From CAZYQW01 sp964649825 (GTDB lineage: Bacteria > Planctomycetota > B15-G4 > JADJEK01): a stretch of 64,000 nucleotides of DNA. The translations under genes were made by a program, and so were the position numbers. The stretch is from assembly GCA_964649825.1 (NCBI GenBank), contig CAZYQW010000142.1:1-64000 (forward strand). The letters are read 5' to 3'. Below the pieces are notes generated by a model that was given only the letters and a program-made list of their open reading frames with translations, was not told where the DNA came from and did not search any database. Positions 18,943 through 26,502 of this stretch are shown here, piece after piece; the stretch's first letter is position 1, and each line of letters begins with the position of its first letter.

Positions 18943-19353
18943 GTGAGCTGGAGCACCTTCCTCGCCGACGTCGTCCTGTGCGCGCACTTCGCGTACGTCG
19001 CTTTCGTCGTGGTGGGGTTCCTCCTCACCGTGATCGGCGGGATCGCGCGATGGGGGTGGGTCAGGAACCCGTGGTTTCGCGGCGTCCACGTCGCGACGAT
19101 CCTGATCGTGGCGACCGAGGCGGTGCTCGAGCTCGAGTGTCCGCTCACGATCCTGGAGAAGGCTCTCCGCGACCGGACGGGAGAGAAGACGTCCGAGATG
19201 TCGTTCGTCGCCGAGTGGCTCGATCGACTGCTCTTCCTCCCCGGTCCGCCGTGGGTCTTCACCGTCGCCTACTGCGCCTTCTTCGCGCTCGTCGTGCTGT
19301 GGCTCTTCCTCGTGCCCCCGCGCCGCCCCGGCCGCGCGGCGGCGCGGCCGTGA
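18943..19353 (+). CDS. DUF2784 family membrane protein
   Basis: 136-residue integral membrane protein with three hydrophobic segments (about 5-35, 45-65 and 103-125). It carries the family pattern HFAYVAFVV at the N-terminus and an acidic-charged segment in the middle (LECPLTILEKALR). The length matches DUF2784. The start is GTG 18943, 12 bp after the preceding stop, so the two genes are probably cotranscribed. The function of the family is unknown. Confidence 0.85.
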   Translation: MSWSTFLADVVLCAHFAYVAFVVVGFLLTVIGGIARWGWVRNPWFRGVHVATILIVATEAVLELECPLTILEKALRDRTGEKTSEMSFVAEWLDRLLFLPGPPWVFTVAYCAFFALVVLWLFLVPPRRPGRAAARP

Positions 19354-19378
19354 CGGTCACGGCGCCCCGGTCGGTCCG

Positions 19379-20815
19379 TCAGGGGTTCACGTACTCCTTG
19401 AACTGCTCCTCGTGCTTCACGATCTCCTTCTCGAGGCCGCGGAACGTCTTCTGCACCTTCTTGCCGTCGTTGACCGAGTCCACCGCGGCCTGGAACGACG
19501 ACCGCAGCTCGTCCGGGCAGACGTCGCTCTTCAGGAAGGCGATCAGCACGCCGCCGCTCAGGATGTTCTGCTCGTTCGGCGCGTACGCGCCGAGGAGCGA
19601 CTTCAGGCTCGGAGCACCGCCGAGCGACCCGAGGCGACCGCGGCTCCAGTCGAACAGCGCGGGCTGCTGCCAGCGCTCGAGGTAGCTCGCGACTCCGTCC
19701 ACGAACCAGCGCGGGGCGGGATCGGCCGCGCCGTCGCCGATCAGCCGGCGCGCGAACTGCTCGACGGTGGCGTGGGTCACGTAGATCTCGGTGAGGGACT
19801 CGGCCTGGCTGAATTGGGTGACGGTCGCGAGGTCGGGCCGGTGCTCGTAGGCTTCCTTCGTGCCGCCCGGCATTTCGCCCATCGCGCTCGGCATCCACGG
19901 AGTCGCGAACGCGTAGAAGGCCGACGATTTCTCGTCTCCGTTCCAGCCCGATCCGAGCTCGTTGTACTCGTCAGTGTTCGAGACGACGAACACGTGGAAC
20001 TTCTGCCCCTCCGCCATCTTCGGCGTGCGGCCGAAGAACTGGTGCGCGCGGCGATACGCCGCTTCGGCGGTGACGAGCATGCGGTCGCCGAACTCCATGC
20101 CGTGCGTCGTGTAGAGGCGAACGTGGTCGCCCGCGGCGACGTACGGGGTCTTCACGTTCCGGTGGTACTCCTCCCGTTCCTCGCGCGGCATCGCGGCGAG
20201 CTCCTCCTCGGTCTTCCCCCAGGGCGCCGCCGTCTCGTCGATCGCCTCCTTCTGATTCGTCGAGGGCGTGGCGGGCGTCCATGGCGTCGTGCCCTCCTCG
20301 ACTTGCGACCCGTCCTTCTCGCCCTCCTTCGCGGCGTCACCCTTCGGCTTCGTCGCGCCCGCCCCTTCGCCGTCCGCGTTCGGGAGGAGCGCCAACGGGC
20401 CGGCCCCGCTCGGTTCGCCGCCGCCGGATCCGCGCGGTCCGGCCGCTCGGTCGAGCTGGAGCACCACCACGACGACGAGGATCGCGGCCACCGCGGTGAG
20501 CGCCGCGAACGTCCGCGTCCGCGCGACGCGCGGCGGTCCGGCGCGTCGCGCCCCGAAGGACCACGGCTGAACGGTCTGAACGGTCATTGCGTCCATCTTG
20601 CGTTTCTCCTGCTGTCGTTGTGGCTGTCGTTGCGGCTGTCGTTGTGGTTTTCGCGGCGTCCGCCGCACGGGCGATCCAGATCGGCCGCCGTCGCGCGCAC
20701 ACGGCGACGCTTCGTACTCGGCCATCGCCTCCTTCCGGGAAAGGGGCGTCTGACCGGGCTTCAGCCCGAGCCGACGGACGGCCGCGTACCAGACTTCGTT
20801 CTCGTCACGCACCAT
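19379..20815 (-). CDS. membrane-anchored, degenerate gluzincin-like (peptidase-MA/DUF1570-type) protein
   Basis: 478 residues from ATG 20815, which overlaps the stop of the ECF sigma gene by 11 bp (translational coupling). A cytoplasmic N-terminus with a PQRQ x3 repeat (57-68) leads to one TM helix (about 102-121), a Gly/Pro/Lys linker, then an extracytoplasmic domain. That domain resembles peptidase-MA/DUF1570 folds: a helix THATVEQFARRL where HExxH is expected, then PAPRWFVDGVASYLE, the usual PxWFxEGxAxY signature. The zinc-binding HExxH is absent, so it is probably not an active protease. An internal ATG at 20596 with AGGAG upstream could start a 405-residue form lacking the N-terminal 73 residues. 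As sigma partner it may act as anti-sigma or sensor; inference. Confidence 0.72.
   Translation of the reverse strand: MVRDENEVWYAAVRRLGLKPGQTPLSRKEAMAEYEASPCARDGGRSGSPVRRTPRKPQRQPQRQPQRQQEKRKMDAMTVQTVQPWSFGARRAGPPRVARTRTFAALTAVAAILVVVVVLQLDRAAGPRGSGGGEPSGAGPLALLPNADGEGAGATKPKGDAAKEGEKDGSQVEEGTTPWTPATPSTNQKEAIDETAAPWGKTEEELAAMPREEREEYHRNVKTPYVAAGDHVRLYTTHGMEFGDRMLVTAEAAYRRAHQFFGRTPKMAEGQKFHVFVVSNTDEYNELGSGWNGDEKSSAFYAFATPWMPSAMGEMPGGTKEAYEHRPDLATVTQFSQAESLTEIYVTHATVEQFARRLIGDGAADPAPRWFVDGVASYLERWQQPALFDWSRGRLGSLGGAPSLKSLLGAYAPNEQNILSGGVLIAFLKSDVCPDELRSSFQAAVDSVNDGKKVQKTFRGLEKEIVKHEEQFKEYVNP
20612..20647. repeat. three 12-bp units encoding PQRQ
   Basis: Three 12-bp near-identical tandem units (plus-strand CTGTCGTTGTGG type) encode PQRQPQRQPQRQ on the minus strand in the cytoplasmic part of the membrane protein. 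Confidence 0.85.
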
Positions 20816-21446
20816 CGTTCAAGAGCCTCTCGAGGAGAGGCCTCACTGCTTTCCGAGCCTCGTTCCGGAGGTTGAGGGCGGTCTGCTCGGCCACGCCGAG
20901 CGTCGCGCTCAGGATTGCCGCCGGCGCGAGGCCGCCGTGCTCCAGATCGGTCGACAGGATCGTTCGGTACCGCGCGTCGGAGAGGTTCTCGATCACCTCG
21001 CGAATCGCGGCCTGCAGGTCGGCACGGCGCGAGTCCGCGTCGGGGGTCGGCGCACGTGCGGCGACGGTCTCGTGGCGCCGGCGCGTCTGGGTGCGCCGGA
21101 GCTCGTCCTGCGCCTCGTTGACGCCGATCCGCCACAGCCAGAAGCCGAGTTCGCCGCGACTCGGGCGGTAGGTCGCGCCGTGCTCGATCGCCTTCCAGAT
21201 CGCGTGGGAGATGATCTCTTCGACGCCCTGTCGTCCGCCGAGCTCGGGCTCGAACCTCATGCGCAGGTAGCCGCGAAGCCGGTCGGCACACCGCGAAAGA
21301 TGCTCGTACGCAGCGACCCGATCGTTTCGGCCGACGCACTCCAGGAACCGGTCTCCATCCGAAGATGGATCCGGCGGCCGCGCGTCGTTCCGTTGGATCG
21401 CGGGTCGGTGGCCTCGCACCGATGAACCTCGCCGACTTCGTTGCAT
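20805..21446 (-). CDS. ECF-type RNA polymerase sigma factor
   Basis: 213-residue sigma-70 family protein. Region 2 includes VEEIISHAIWKAIEHG and the W-rich LGFWLWRIGVNEAQDELRR (about residues 78-125). Region 4 HTH is near 170-205 (LAPAAILSATLGVAEQTALNLRNEARKAV). The start is ATG 21446; a GTG 30 bp inside is an alternative. The stop is embedded in the start of the downstream membrane protein (GATGGTGCGTGA). Region 4 diverges from consensus (AILSATLGV), so promoter recognition may be unusual. It is probably antagonised or activated through the coupled membrane protein. Confidence 0.85.
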   Translation of the reverse strand: MQRSRRGSSVRGHRPAIQRNDARPPDPSSDGDRFLECVGRNDRVAAYEHLSRCADRLRGYLRMRFEPELGGRQGVEEIISHAIWKAIEHGATYRPSRGELGFWLWRIGVNEAQDELRRTQTRRRHETVAARAPTPDADSRRADLQAAIREVIENLSDARYRTILSTDLEHGGLAPAAILSATLGVAEQTALNLRNEARKAVRPLLERLLNDGA

Positions 21447-21526
21447 GCACGGCAGATACGTGCGCGGGAGGGGAGGGCTACTGGACGAAGCTCGAACAAT
21501 GCGCCGAGGAGTCTCGAATTCCGGAT

Positions 21527-21549
21527 GAGCCTCTCCTGCGGAGAGGCTC
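21527..21549 (-). terminator. hairpin overlapping stop of exported protein gene
   Basis: GAGCCTCTCC (21527-21536) pairs perfectly with GGAGAGGCTC (21540-21549) with a TGC loop. The right arm overlaps the stop of the gene starting at 22738. There is no T-run, but the 10-bp perfect stem and its position favour a terminator separating that gene from the downstream sigma gene. Confidence 0.6.
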
Positions 21550-22738
21550 AGGGCCCGCAACCGGCGGCGAGAACTTCGAGTTCGCACGCCGCGCTCAGCC
21601 GGTAGCCGTCGGGATGCGTCGGATCCTCGACGAAGAGCTGAACGGTGACGGGAGCCAGAACGTGCGTCAGCGGAGCGACCGAAGATGAATCGACTCCGGT
21701 CGGGCCGGTCACTCCGGGGAGCAGGATCGAGGGCGCGCTCAGATCGACGTTGATGAACTGGCCCCCCGCCGTCTGCAGTCCGGCCCCGAGTCCGCTGGCG
21801 GCCGGCGCGACGGAGATCCAGAGCAGGAAGGCCCGGCTGACCGACGTGCTCTTGAGGTTGAACGTGACGTTGTCGCCGACCGACTTCTTGACCCGGATCG
21901 GCTGGAAGGGCGTGTTGTCGGACCCATCGAGATCGAGATGCGCCGCCGCCGAGTTCGTCTGCCATTGCGGCGCGGACGGGTGATAGTCGAAGCGGATCAC
22001 CGGCACGAAGCTGGAGAGCGAACTGCCGAAGTTCGCGGTGCATCCGATCGTGCTGGCGAAGGTGCGCCCGAGCGTGCTCGCGATCGTCGCTCCATCCATG
22101 GATTGGGACCACGCCTGGGTCTTGGCGCAGACCTTGACGTCCACGACCAGCGAGAGGGCCGTCGTCGGGTCGAACTCGAAGGCATCGACGAACGGGATCG
22201 GCACCCATTTCGAGACGAAAGGAGCCATCGAGGGCGGCAGCACCGGCCCGCCCTTGAACGGCATGCTCGGGCGCACGACCTTGCCGCCGCCGGCCAGATT
22301 CGAATCGAGGTTCGTGCTGCTGAGCATCGGCACCGCGAACGATCCTGACGCCAGCGCGAGCTCGACGGCCGGGAAACAGAACTCGGCCAGGCCGCCCGCG
22401 GAGCTGTTGGCGCGGATCGCGATGCCCGTGATGAGGACCGGCTCCGTGAACCCCAGGACCGCGGGGTCGAACGCCCATTGATGCCGCTCGCTCGGCACGG
22501 TCGAGGCGAAGGGGAAGAGGGTCGACGAGTTGCCGGTAGAGGTCTCGGCGTTGGCCGGCACCGTCACGTACGAGGGCTGCGCCCAGAGCGGCGCCGAGAG
22601 CAGCACCCAGAGCAGCGCCGAGAGCCGCGCCCAGAGCGGCGCCGAGAGCCGCGCCCAGAGCGGCGCCGAGAGCAGCGCCGAGACTCCGATGGGCAGGAGC
22701 CGGTGGATCGGACGGGTCGGGAAACGTGCGGTCATCAT
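21548..22738 (-). CDS. exported hypothetical protein with repeat-built signal peptide
   Basis: 396-residue exported protein. The start is ATG at 22736-22738 with GGAGG 5 bp upstream. The N-terminus is extraordinary: residues 23-54 are four copies of an octapeptide, LSAPLWAR/LSAPLWAR/LSALLWVL/LSAPLWAQ, forming a long hydrophobic core before PSYVTV. The mature part is beta-rich without recognised enzymatic motifs. It ends in a domain with VKKSVGDNVTFNL and FINVDLSAPSILLPG, suggestive of a secreted beta-sandwich. It lies divergent from the Trk operon and upstream of the sigma gene, with a hairpin between. No function can be assigned. Confidence 0.8.
   Translation of the reverse strand: MMTARFPTRPIHRLLPIGVSALLSAPLWARLSAPLWARLSALLWVLLSAPLWAQPSYVTVPANAETSTGNSSTLFPFASTVPSERHQWAFDPAVLGFTEPVLITGIAIRANSSAGGLAEFCFPAVELALASGSFAVPMLSSTNLDSNLAGGGKVVRPSMPFKGGPVLPPSMAPFVSKWVPIPFVDAFEFDPTTALSLVVDVKVCAKTQAWSQSMDGATIASTLGRTFASTIGCTANFGSSLSSFVPVIRFDYHPSAPQWQTNSAAAHLDLDGSDNTPFQPIRVKKSVGDNVTFNLKSTSVSRAFLLWISVAPAASGLGAGLQTAGGQFINVDLSAPSILLPGVTGPTGVDSSSVAPLTHVLAPVTVQLFVEDPTHPDGYRLSAACELEVLAAGCGP
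22577..22672. repeat. 24-bp tandem repeat (4 units) in signal-peptide coding region
   Basis: Four imperfect 24-bp units (plus strand, GCCCAGAGCGGCGCCGAGAG-type) encode the LSAPLWAR octapeptides of the exported protein. Unit length is a multiple of three, so copy-number change would keep the frame. Confidence 0.9.
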
Positions 22739-23006
22739 CGATTCCTCCGCAGGATTGAAGGTCGGGTCCGGGACGTACGGGCTCGCGCCGCCTTCGGCTC
22801 GCGAAGGAGCGGATCCCGGAGTCCTTTGGCATCGGGGGCCGCCGATCTGTCGCGCCGCCCCGCGATTTCGCCGCGGATGCTGCGCGGCGCGCGCACGCGC
22901 GCCGTCGAGTCGCGCGACCCTGGTTCCGCGATGCAGACGGAATCTTGACGACCTCGCCCCGCCTCTTGACGTGAGCGTGGGCGCCGCGACGTCGAGAATC
23001 ACGGCC

Positions 23007-23858
23007 ATGATCTCGACGCCGCCCGACGTCATGGTTCTGGGCTCCAGCCGTATCGCCCGCGACGCGGTGGGGGGGCTCGCCGGGCTCGGCCTCGCCGTGC
23101 GGTGGGTCGGGTCCGACCTCCCGCTCGACGGCGCGGAGCCCCGCTTGGTGCACCGCGTCATGGGGAACCCGCTGGACGAAGCCGTGCTGGCGCGGGCCGG
23201 CATGGAGCGAGCCGGTGCGGTGATCGCGGCGGAATCACGGAGCGATGCGTGCTGTGTTCTCGCGGTGGCGGCGCACGAGGTCTTCGGGGTACGGCACGTC
23301 GCCCTGCCGCTGGCGGGAGACGCGCTCGCGTGCGGCCTCGTGACGCTCGGCATCGACGTCGTCGAGCTCGACGCGCTGGAGGAGCGGGCCTTCATCCGTT
23401 CGATCTCCGCGTCGTCGAGGCCGGCGGTCGACGCGAGGCGGGGCCGCGGGTCGCCAGCGGCGCGTTCGCCGCGACGAGTCGTCGTGGCCGGCGTGGGGAC
23501 CCTCGCCGCGCGGCTCTCGGCCCGGCTCGAACGGGCCGGCGAGCACGTGCTCCGCGTCGACGCCGAGGTCGCGGCGGACCCGGAAACGCTGCGGCGTTCG
23601 CCGGTCGCGGCGGCCGATCTCCTCGTGGCCGCGGCCCGCGAGGACGATCGGAACCTGGCCGTCGCGCTCGCGGCGCTCCGCCTCTTTTCGGTGCAGCGCG
23701 TCGTGGCCCGGGTCGACCATCCGGCGCGCGAGGCGCTCTTCCGCGAGTCCGGCGTGGAGACGGTCTGCGTCACGCGTCTCGCGGTCCAGGCGCTGCTCGC
23801 CTTCGTCCAACGGGTTCGGCGCGCGGCGGGCGGCCACGAGAGGAACGGTGGAACATGA
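23007..23858 (+). CDS. degenerate double TrkA-N-like (RCK) protein
   Basis: 283-residue protein with two Rossmann halves. The first (from about residue 8) reads MVLGSSRIARD, lacking the GxGxxG NAD signature. The second (about 158) reads VVVAGVGTLAARLS, closer to GxGxxA. Both carry the late TrkA-like pattern EVFGVRHV/LFSVQRVVARV and terminal RESGVETVCVTRLAVQALL. It is probably a regulatory RCK subunit of the Trk uptake system; NAD binding by the first half is doubtful. The start is ATG 23007. The stop overlaps the next ATG by four bases (ATGA). First gene of a six-gene operon. Confidence 0.75.
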   Translation: MISTPPDVMVLGSSRIARDAVGGLAGLGLAVRWVGSDLPLDGAEPRLVHRVMGNPLDEAVLARAGMERAGAVIAAESRSDACCVLAVAAHEVFGVRHVALPLAGDALACGLVTLGIDVVELDALEERAFIRSISASSRPAVDARRGRGSPAARSPRRVVVAGVGTLAARLSARLERAGEHVLRVDAEVAADPETLRRSPVAAADLLVAAAREDDRNLAVALAALRLFSVQRVVARVDHPAREALFRESGVETVCVTRLAVQALLAFVQRVRRAAGGHERNGGT

Positions 23859-24292
23859 GGTCGCTCTACGTCGTGATCGTCGGCTGCGGCCGCCTCGGAT
23901 CGATCCTCGCGAATCAGCTCAGCCGCGAGGGACATCGCGTGGTGGTGGTGGACAAGAGCGAGGCGGCGTTCTCGAAGCTCGCCGCCGAGGCCTTCAGCGG
24001 CTTTCGGGTGGAAGGAGACGCTTCGCAACCTGAGGTGCTGCGCCGCGCGAAGACGGAGCGCGCGGATCTCGTGATCGCGGCCACGAGCGAAGACAACTTG
24101 AACCTGATGGTCAGCCTCGTCGCGCGCAAGGTGCTGGGCGTGGAGCACGTCATGGCTCGCGTCTTCGATCCGCGCCGCGAGGGTATCTATCGCGAGTTCG
24201 GCCTCGAGACGGTCTGCCCCACGAGCATCGCGGTCGCTGCGTTCTCGAGCATGGTCGAGCGCGCGCAGTCCGCCGGGAGTCGAGCGACGTGA
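23855..24292 (+). CDS. TrkA N-domain (RCK_N) protein
   Basis: 145-residue single RCK_N domain. The NAD-binding loop VGCGRLGSIL follows the first strand, with acidic D at the end of strand 2 (VVVVDKSEAAFSKL). GDAS, AATSEDNLNLM and EFGLETVCPTS match TrkA/KtrA proteins. No C-terminal RCK_C domain is present, so it should assemble with other RCK subunits on TrkH. It overlaps its upstream gene (ATGA) and its downstream gene (GTGA). Confidence 0.9.
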   Translation: MRSLYVVIVGCGRLGSILANQLSREGHRVVVVDKSEAAFSKLAAEAFSGFRVEGDASQPEVLRRAKTERADLVIAATSEDNLNLMVSLVARKVLGVEHVMARVFDPRREGIYREFGLETVCPTSIAVAAFSSMVERAQSAGSRAT

Positions 24293-24942
24293 GGGTCATC
24301 CTCGTAGGCAGCGGCGCGGCGCTCCACTTCCTCGCGCGCACGTTCCGAGGCAAGGGACACGCGGTGACGATCATCGCGGCCGACGCGGCGGAGTGTGCGC
24401 GCCTCGCACGGCAGCAGGACGCCACGGTGGTTCACGGGGACGGGAGCGACGAGCGGATCCTCGAGGAGGCGGGCGCGCGCTCGTCCGACCTCGTGCTCGC
24501 CGCGACGACCTCCGACCCGGACAACCTGATCCTCTGCCGGGTCGCGCGGGCGCGCTTCGGCGTGCCCCGCGTCGTCGCCCTCGTGAACGATCCGGACAAC
24601 CAGCCGGTCTTCGAGCAGCTCGGCGTCGAGGCGATTTCGACGTCGCTTACCGTGGCGAGCCTCATCGAGCAACGCGCCGCGCTCGACCAGGTGACCCACC
24701 TGATTCCTGCCGCGGACGGCAAGGTCACGATCTTCGAGGTCGTGCTGGTCGAGGACTCGCCCGCGGTCGGCCGGCGCCTCGCGGAGATCGACCTGCCCCG
24801 GGAATCGAACGTCGCGGTCCTCGTGCGCGGCGAGGACACCTTGATCCCGCGCGGCGACACCGAGCTTCTCGCGGGCGACCGAGTGCTCCTGGTCTGCCTC
24901 GCCGAGGCCCGGGATCGAGCCCTCGCCAGGCTGACGGGATAG
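24289..24942 (+). CDS. trkA: TrkA-type potassium channel regulatory subunit (RCK_N+RCK_C)
   Basis: 217 residues. The N-terminal NAD-type Rossmann domain (1-125) has VGSGAALHFLA as its nucleotide loop, then GDGSDERILEEAG and TTSDPDNLILC. The C-terminal RCK_C beta-domain (about 140-215) reads SPAVGRRLAEIDL, GEDTLIPRGDTELLAGDRVLLVC. This is the only complete TrkA layout in the operon. The GTG start overlaps the previous stop (GTGA). Likely it gates the adjacent TrkH in response to nucleotide; the loop GSGAAL is not canonical GxGxxG. Confidence 0.9.
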   Translation: MRVILVGSGAALHFLARTFRGKGHAVTIIAADAAECARLARQQDATVVHGDGSDERILEEAGARSSDLVLAATTSDPDNLILCRVARARFGVPRVVALVNDPDNQPVFEQLGVEAISTSLTVASLIEQRAALDQVTHLIPAADGKVTIFEVVLVEDSPAVGRRLAEIDLPRESNVAVLVRGEDTLIPRGDTELLAGDRVLLVCLAEARDRALARLTG

Positions 24943-24957
24943 GAGAGGGAGGTCGAC

Positions 24958-26502
24958 GTGCGCGAGGGCCAGCATCTTCGCCAGCGCTACCGTGCGATCG
25001 CGGCCGCCGTAGGACAGATCGCAGCGCTCGTCGGCATCCTCATGCTGACGCCGTTGCTCGTGATTCCCGCGTGGCCGGAGGAGGGCCGGCACGCCGCGGC
25101 GTTCCTGCTTCCGGCCGTGATCCTGATCGCCGGCGGTCTCGCGGCGTGGCGGCGTCTTCGCGCGGGGGAGGTCTCGCTCAGCCGCCAGGAGGGGGCCGTC
25201 GTCGTGGTCCTGAGCTGGATCCTCGCCTCCACCGCCGCGGCGGTGCCGCTGATGGCGCTCGAGGGGCTCGACTTCACCCGAGCCGTGTTCGAGGCGGTGA
25301 GCGGCCTCACGACGACCGGCCTTTCGGTGATCGACGTGGAGCGTGCCCACCCCATGACTCTGCTCTGGCGCAGCGTGATGCAGCTCGCGGGCGGCGCCGG
25401 CCTGGCGATCCTCGCGCTGGCGGCCGTCACCGAGGCGGGCGGTCCCGCGCTGTCCGTCGCCGAAGGTCGCTCCGAGCTGCTCGCGCCGAACGTCCGCGCG
25501 TCGGCCCGGCTCGTGGTGAGGATCTACGCCGGCTACGTGGTGATCGGCGTGCTCGGCCTCCACGCGGCCGGCATGGGAGCGTTCGACGCGATCAACCACG
25601 CGTTCTGCGCGGTGTCGACCGGCGGCTTCTCCACGCATTCGAGCGGCATCGGCTACTTCGACTCTCCGGCCGTCGAGTCGGTCACGCTCGTCCTCATGAT
25701 CCTCGGCAACCTCGACTTCGTGACCGTTTGGTTGATCGTACGCGGGCGCTTCCGCCCGTTCGCGGCGAACGGGGAGATCCGCCTGTTCGCGGTGCTCCTC
25801 CCGCTCGCGGCCGGATTGCTGCTCTGGCTCTGCTGCGCGCCGCTCTACGTCGGCCTTGGCGAGTCCATCCGCGTCGCCGTGTTCGAAGCCGCGAGCGCGC
25901 TGACCACGACCGGCTATTCCACGGTCGGCTACAGCGACTGGAACGCGTTCGGCCACTTGGTACTCATCGTGCTCATGCTGATCGGCGGCGGGGCCTGCTC
26001 CACCGCGGGAGGGATCAAGCAGCACCGGATCTACCTCTTCGTTCGCGCGCTGAAGCGCGAGCTCCGCCGTCCCTTCCTCCCGGGCTCGGCGGTCGAGGAC
26101 GACACGATCTGGGAAGGCGAGGAGCGGGTCCCGGTGGACGATGCCCGCGTGCGCGCGGCCGCGACGTTCATGTTCGTCTACGTGGCGACGTGGCTCGCCG
26201 GTGCCGCGATCTTCACTGCGTACGGCCATTCACTGCAGCACTCGCTCTTCGAGTTCGCTTCCACGCTCGGGACCGTCGGGCTCTCCGTGGGCCTCACCGG
26301 CGCCGGCACGCCGGACCCCCTGCTCTGGACCCAATCGGCGGGAATGCTGCTCGGCCGTCTGGAGTTCTTCGTTCTCCTGACCGGCGTCTCTCGCTGCGCC
26401 CGGGACGCGTGCCGGATGCTCCGTCCCCTGCCATCGGTCGCGGCCGCGCCCGCGGACCCGGAGGCGACCCCGACGCGCGCCCGCGCAGGGAGCCCCCGAT
26501 GA
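24958..26502 (+). CDS. trkH: Trk-type potassium uptake protein TrkH
   Basis: 514-residue polytopic membrane protein. Four P-loop filter-like segments are visible: SGLTTTGLS, CAVSTGGFS, SALTTTGYS and STLGTVGLS, as expected for a TrkH/KtrB monomer with four MPM units. GGGACSTAGGIKQHR matches the conserved charged loop of TrkH. The GTG start at 24958 is preceded by GGAGAGGGAGG. It lies 15 bp after trkA, with a 4-bp overlap to kdpD downstream. It takes up K+ driven by the membrane potential or symport. Confidence 0.95.
   Translation: MREGQHLRQRYRAIAAAVGQIAALVGILMLTPLLVIPAWPEEGRHAAAFLLPAVILIAGGLAAWRRLRAGEVSLSRQEGAVVVVLSWILASTAAAVPLMALEGLDFTRAVFEAVSGLTTTGLSVIDVERAHPMTLLWRSVMQLAGGAGLAILALAAVTEAGGPALSVAEGRSELLAPNVRASARLVVRIYAGYVVIGVLGLHAAGMGAFDAINHAFCAVSTGGFSTHSSGIGYFDSPAVESVTLVLMILGNLDFVTVWLIVRGRFRPFAANGEIRLFAVLLPLAAGLLLWLCCAPLYVGLGESIRVAVFEAASALTTTGYSTVGYSDWNAFGHLVLIVLMLIGGGACSTAGGIKQHRIYLFVRALKRELRRPFLPGSAVEDDTIWEGEERVPVDDARVRAAATFMFVYVATWLAGAAIFTAYGHSLQHSLFEFASTLGTVGLSVGLTGAGTPDPLLWTQSAGMLLGRLEFFVLLTGVSRCARDACRMLRPLPSVAAAPADPEATPTRARAGSPR

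Noticed and set aside
20608..20650. Short tandem repeat that might be a CRISPR-like array
   Set aside because: 12-bp units without spacers, in frame and coding for PQRQ.
22577..22690. Tandem repeat considered as intergenic minisatellite
   Set aside because: It is in frame with a good start and Shine-Dalgarno and encodes a signal-peptide core.
22945..22971. Two TTGACG boxes 21 bp apart upstream of the Trk operon
   Set aside because: No matching -10 box at 16-18 bp from either; not reported as a promoter.
24187..26229. 680-residue frame antisense to the Trk genes
   Set aside because: Shadow; the sense strand has intact TrkA and TrkH signatures.
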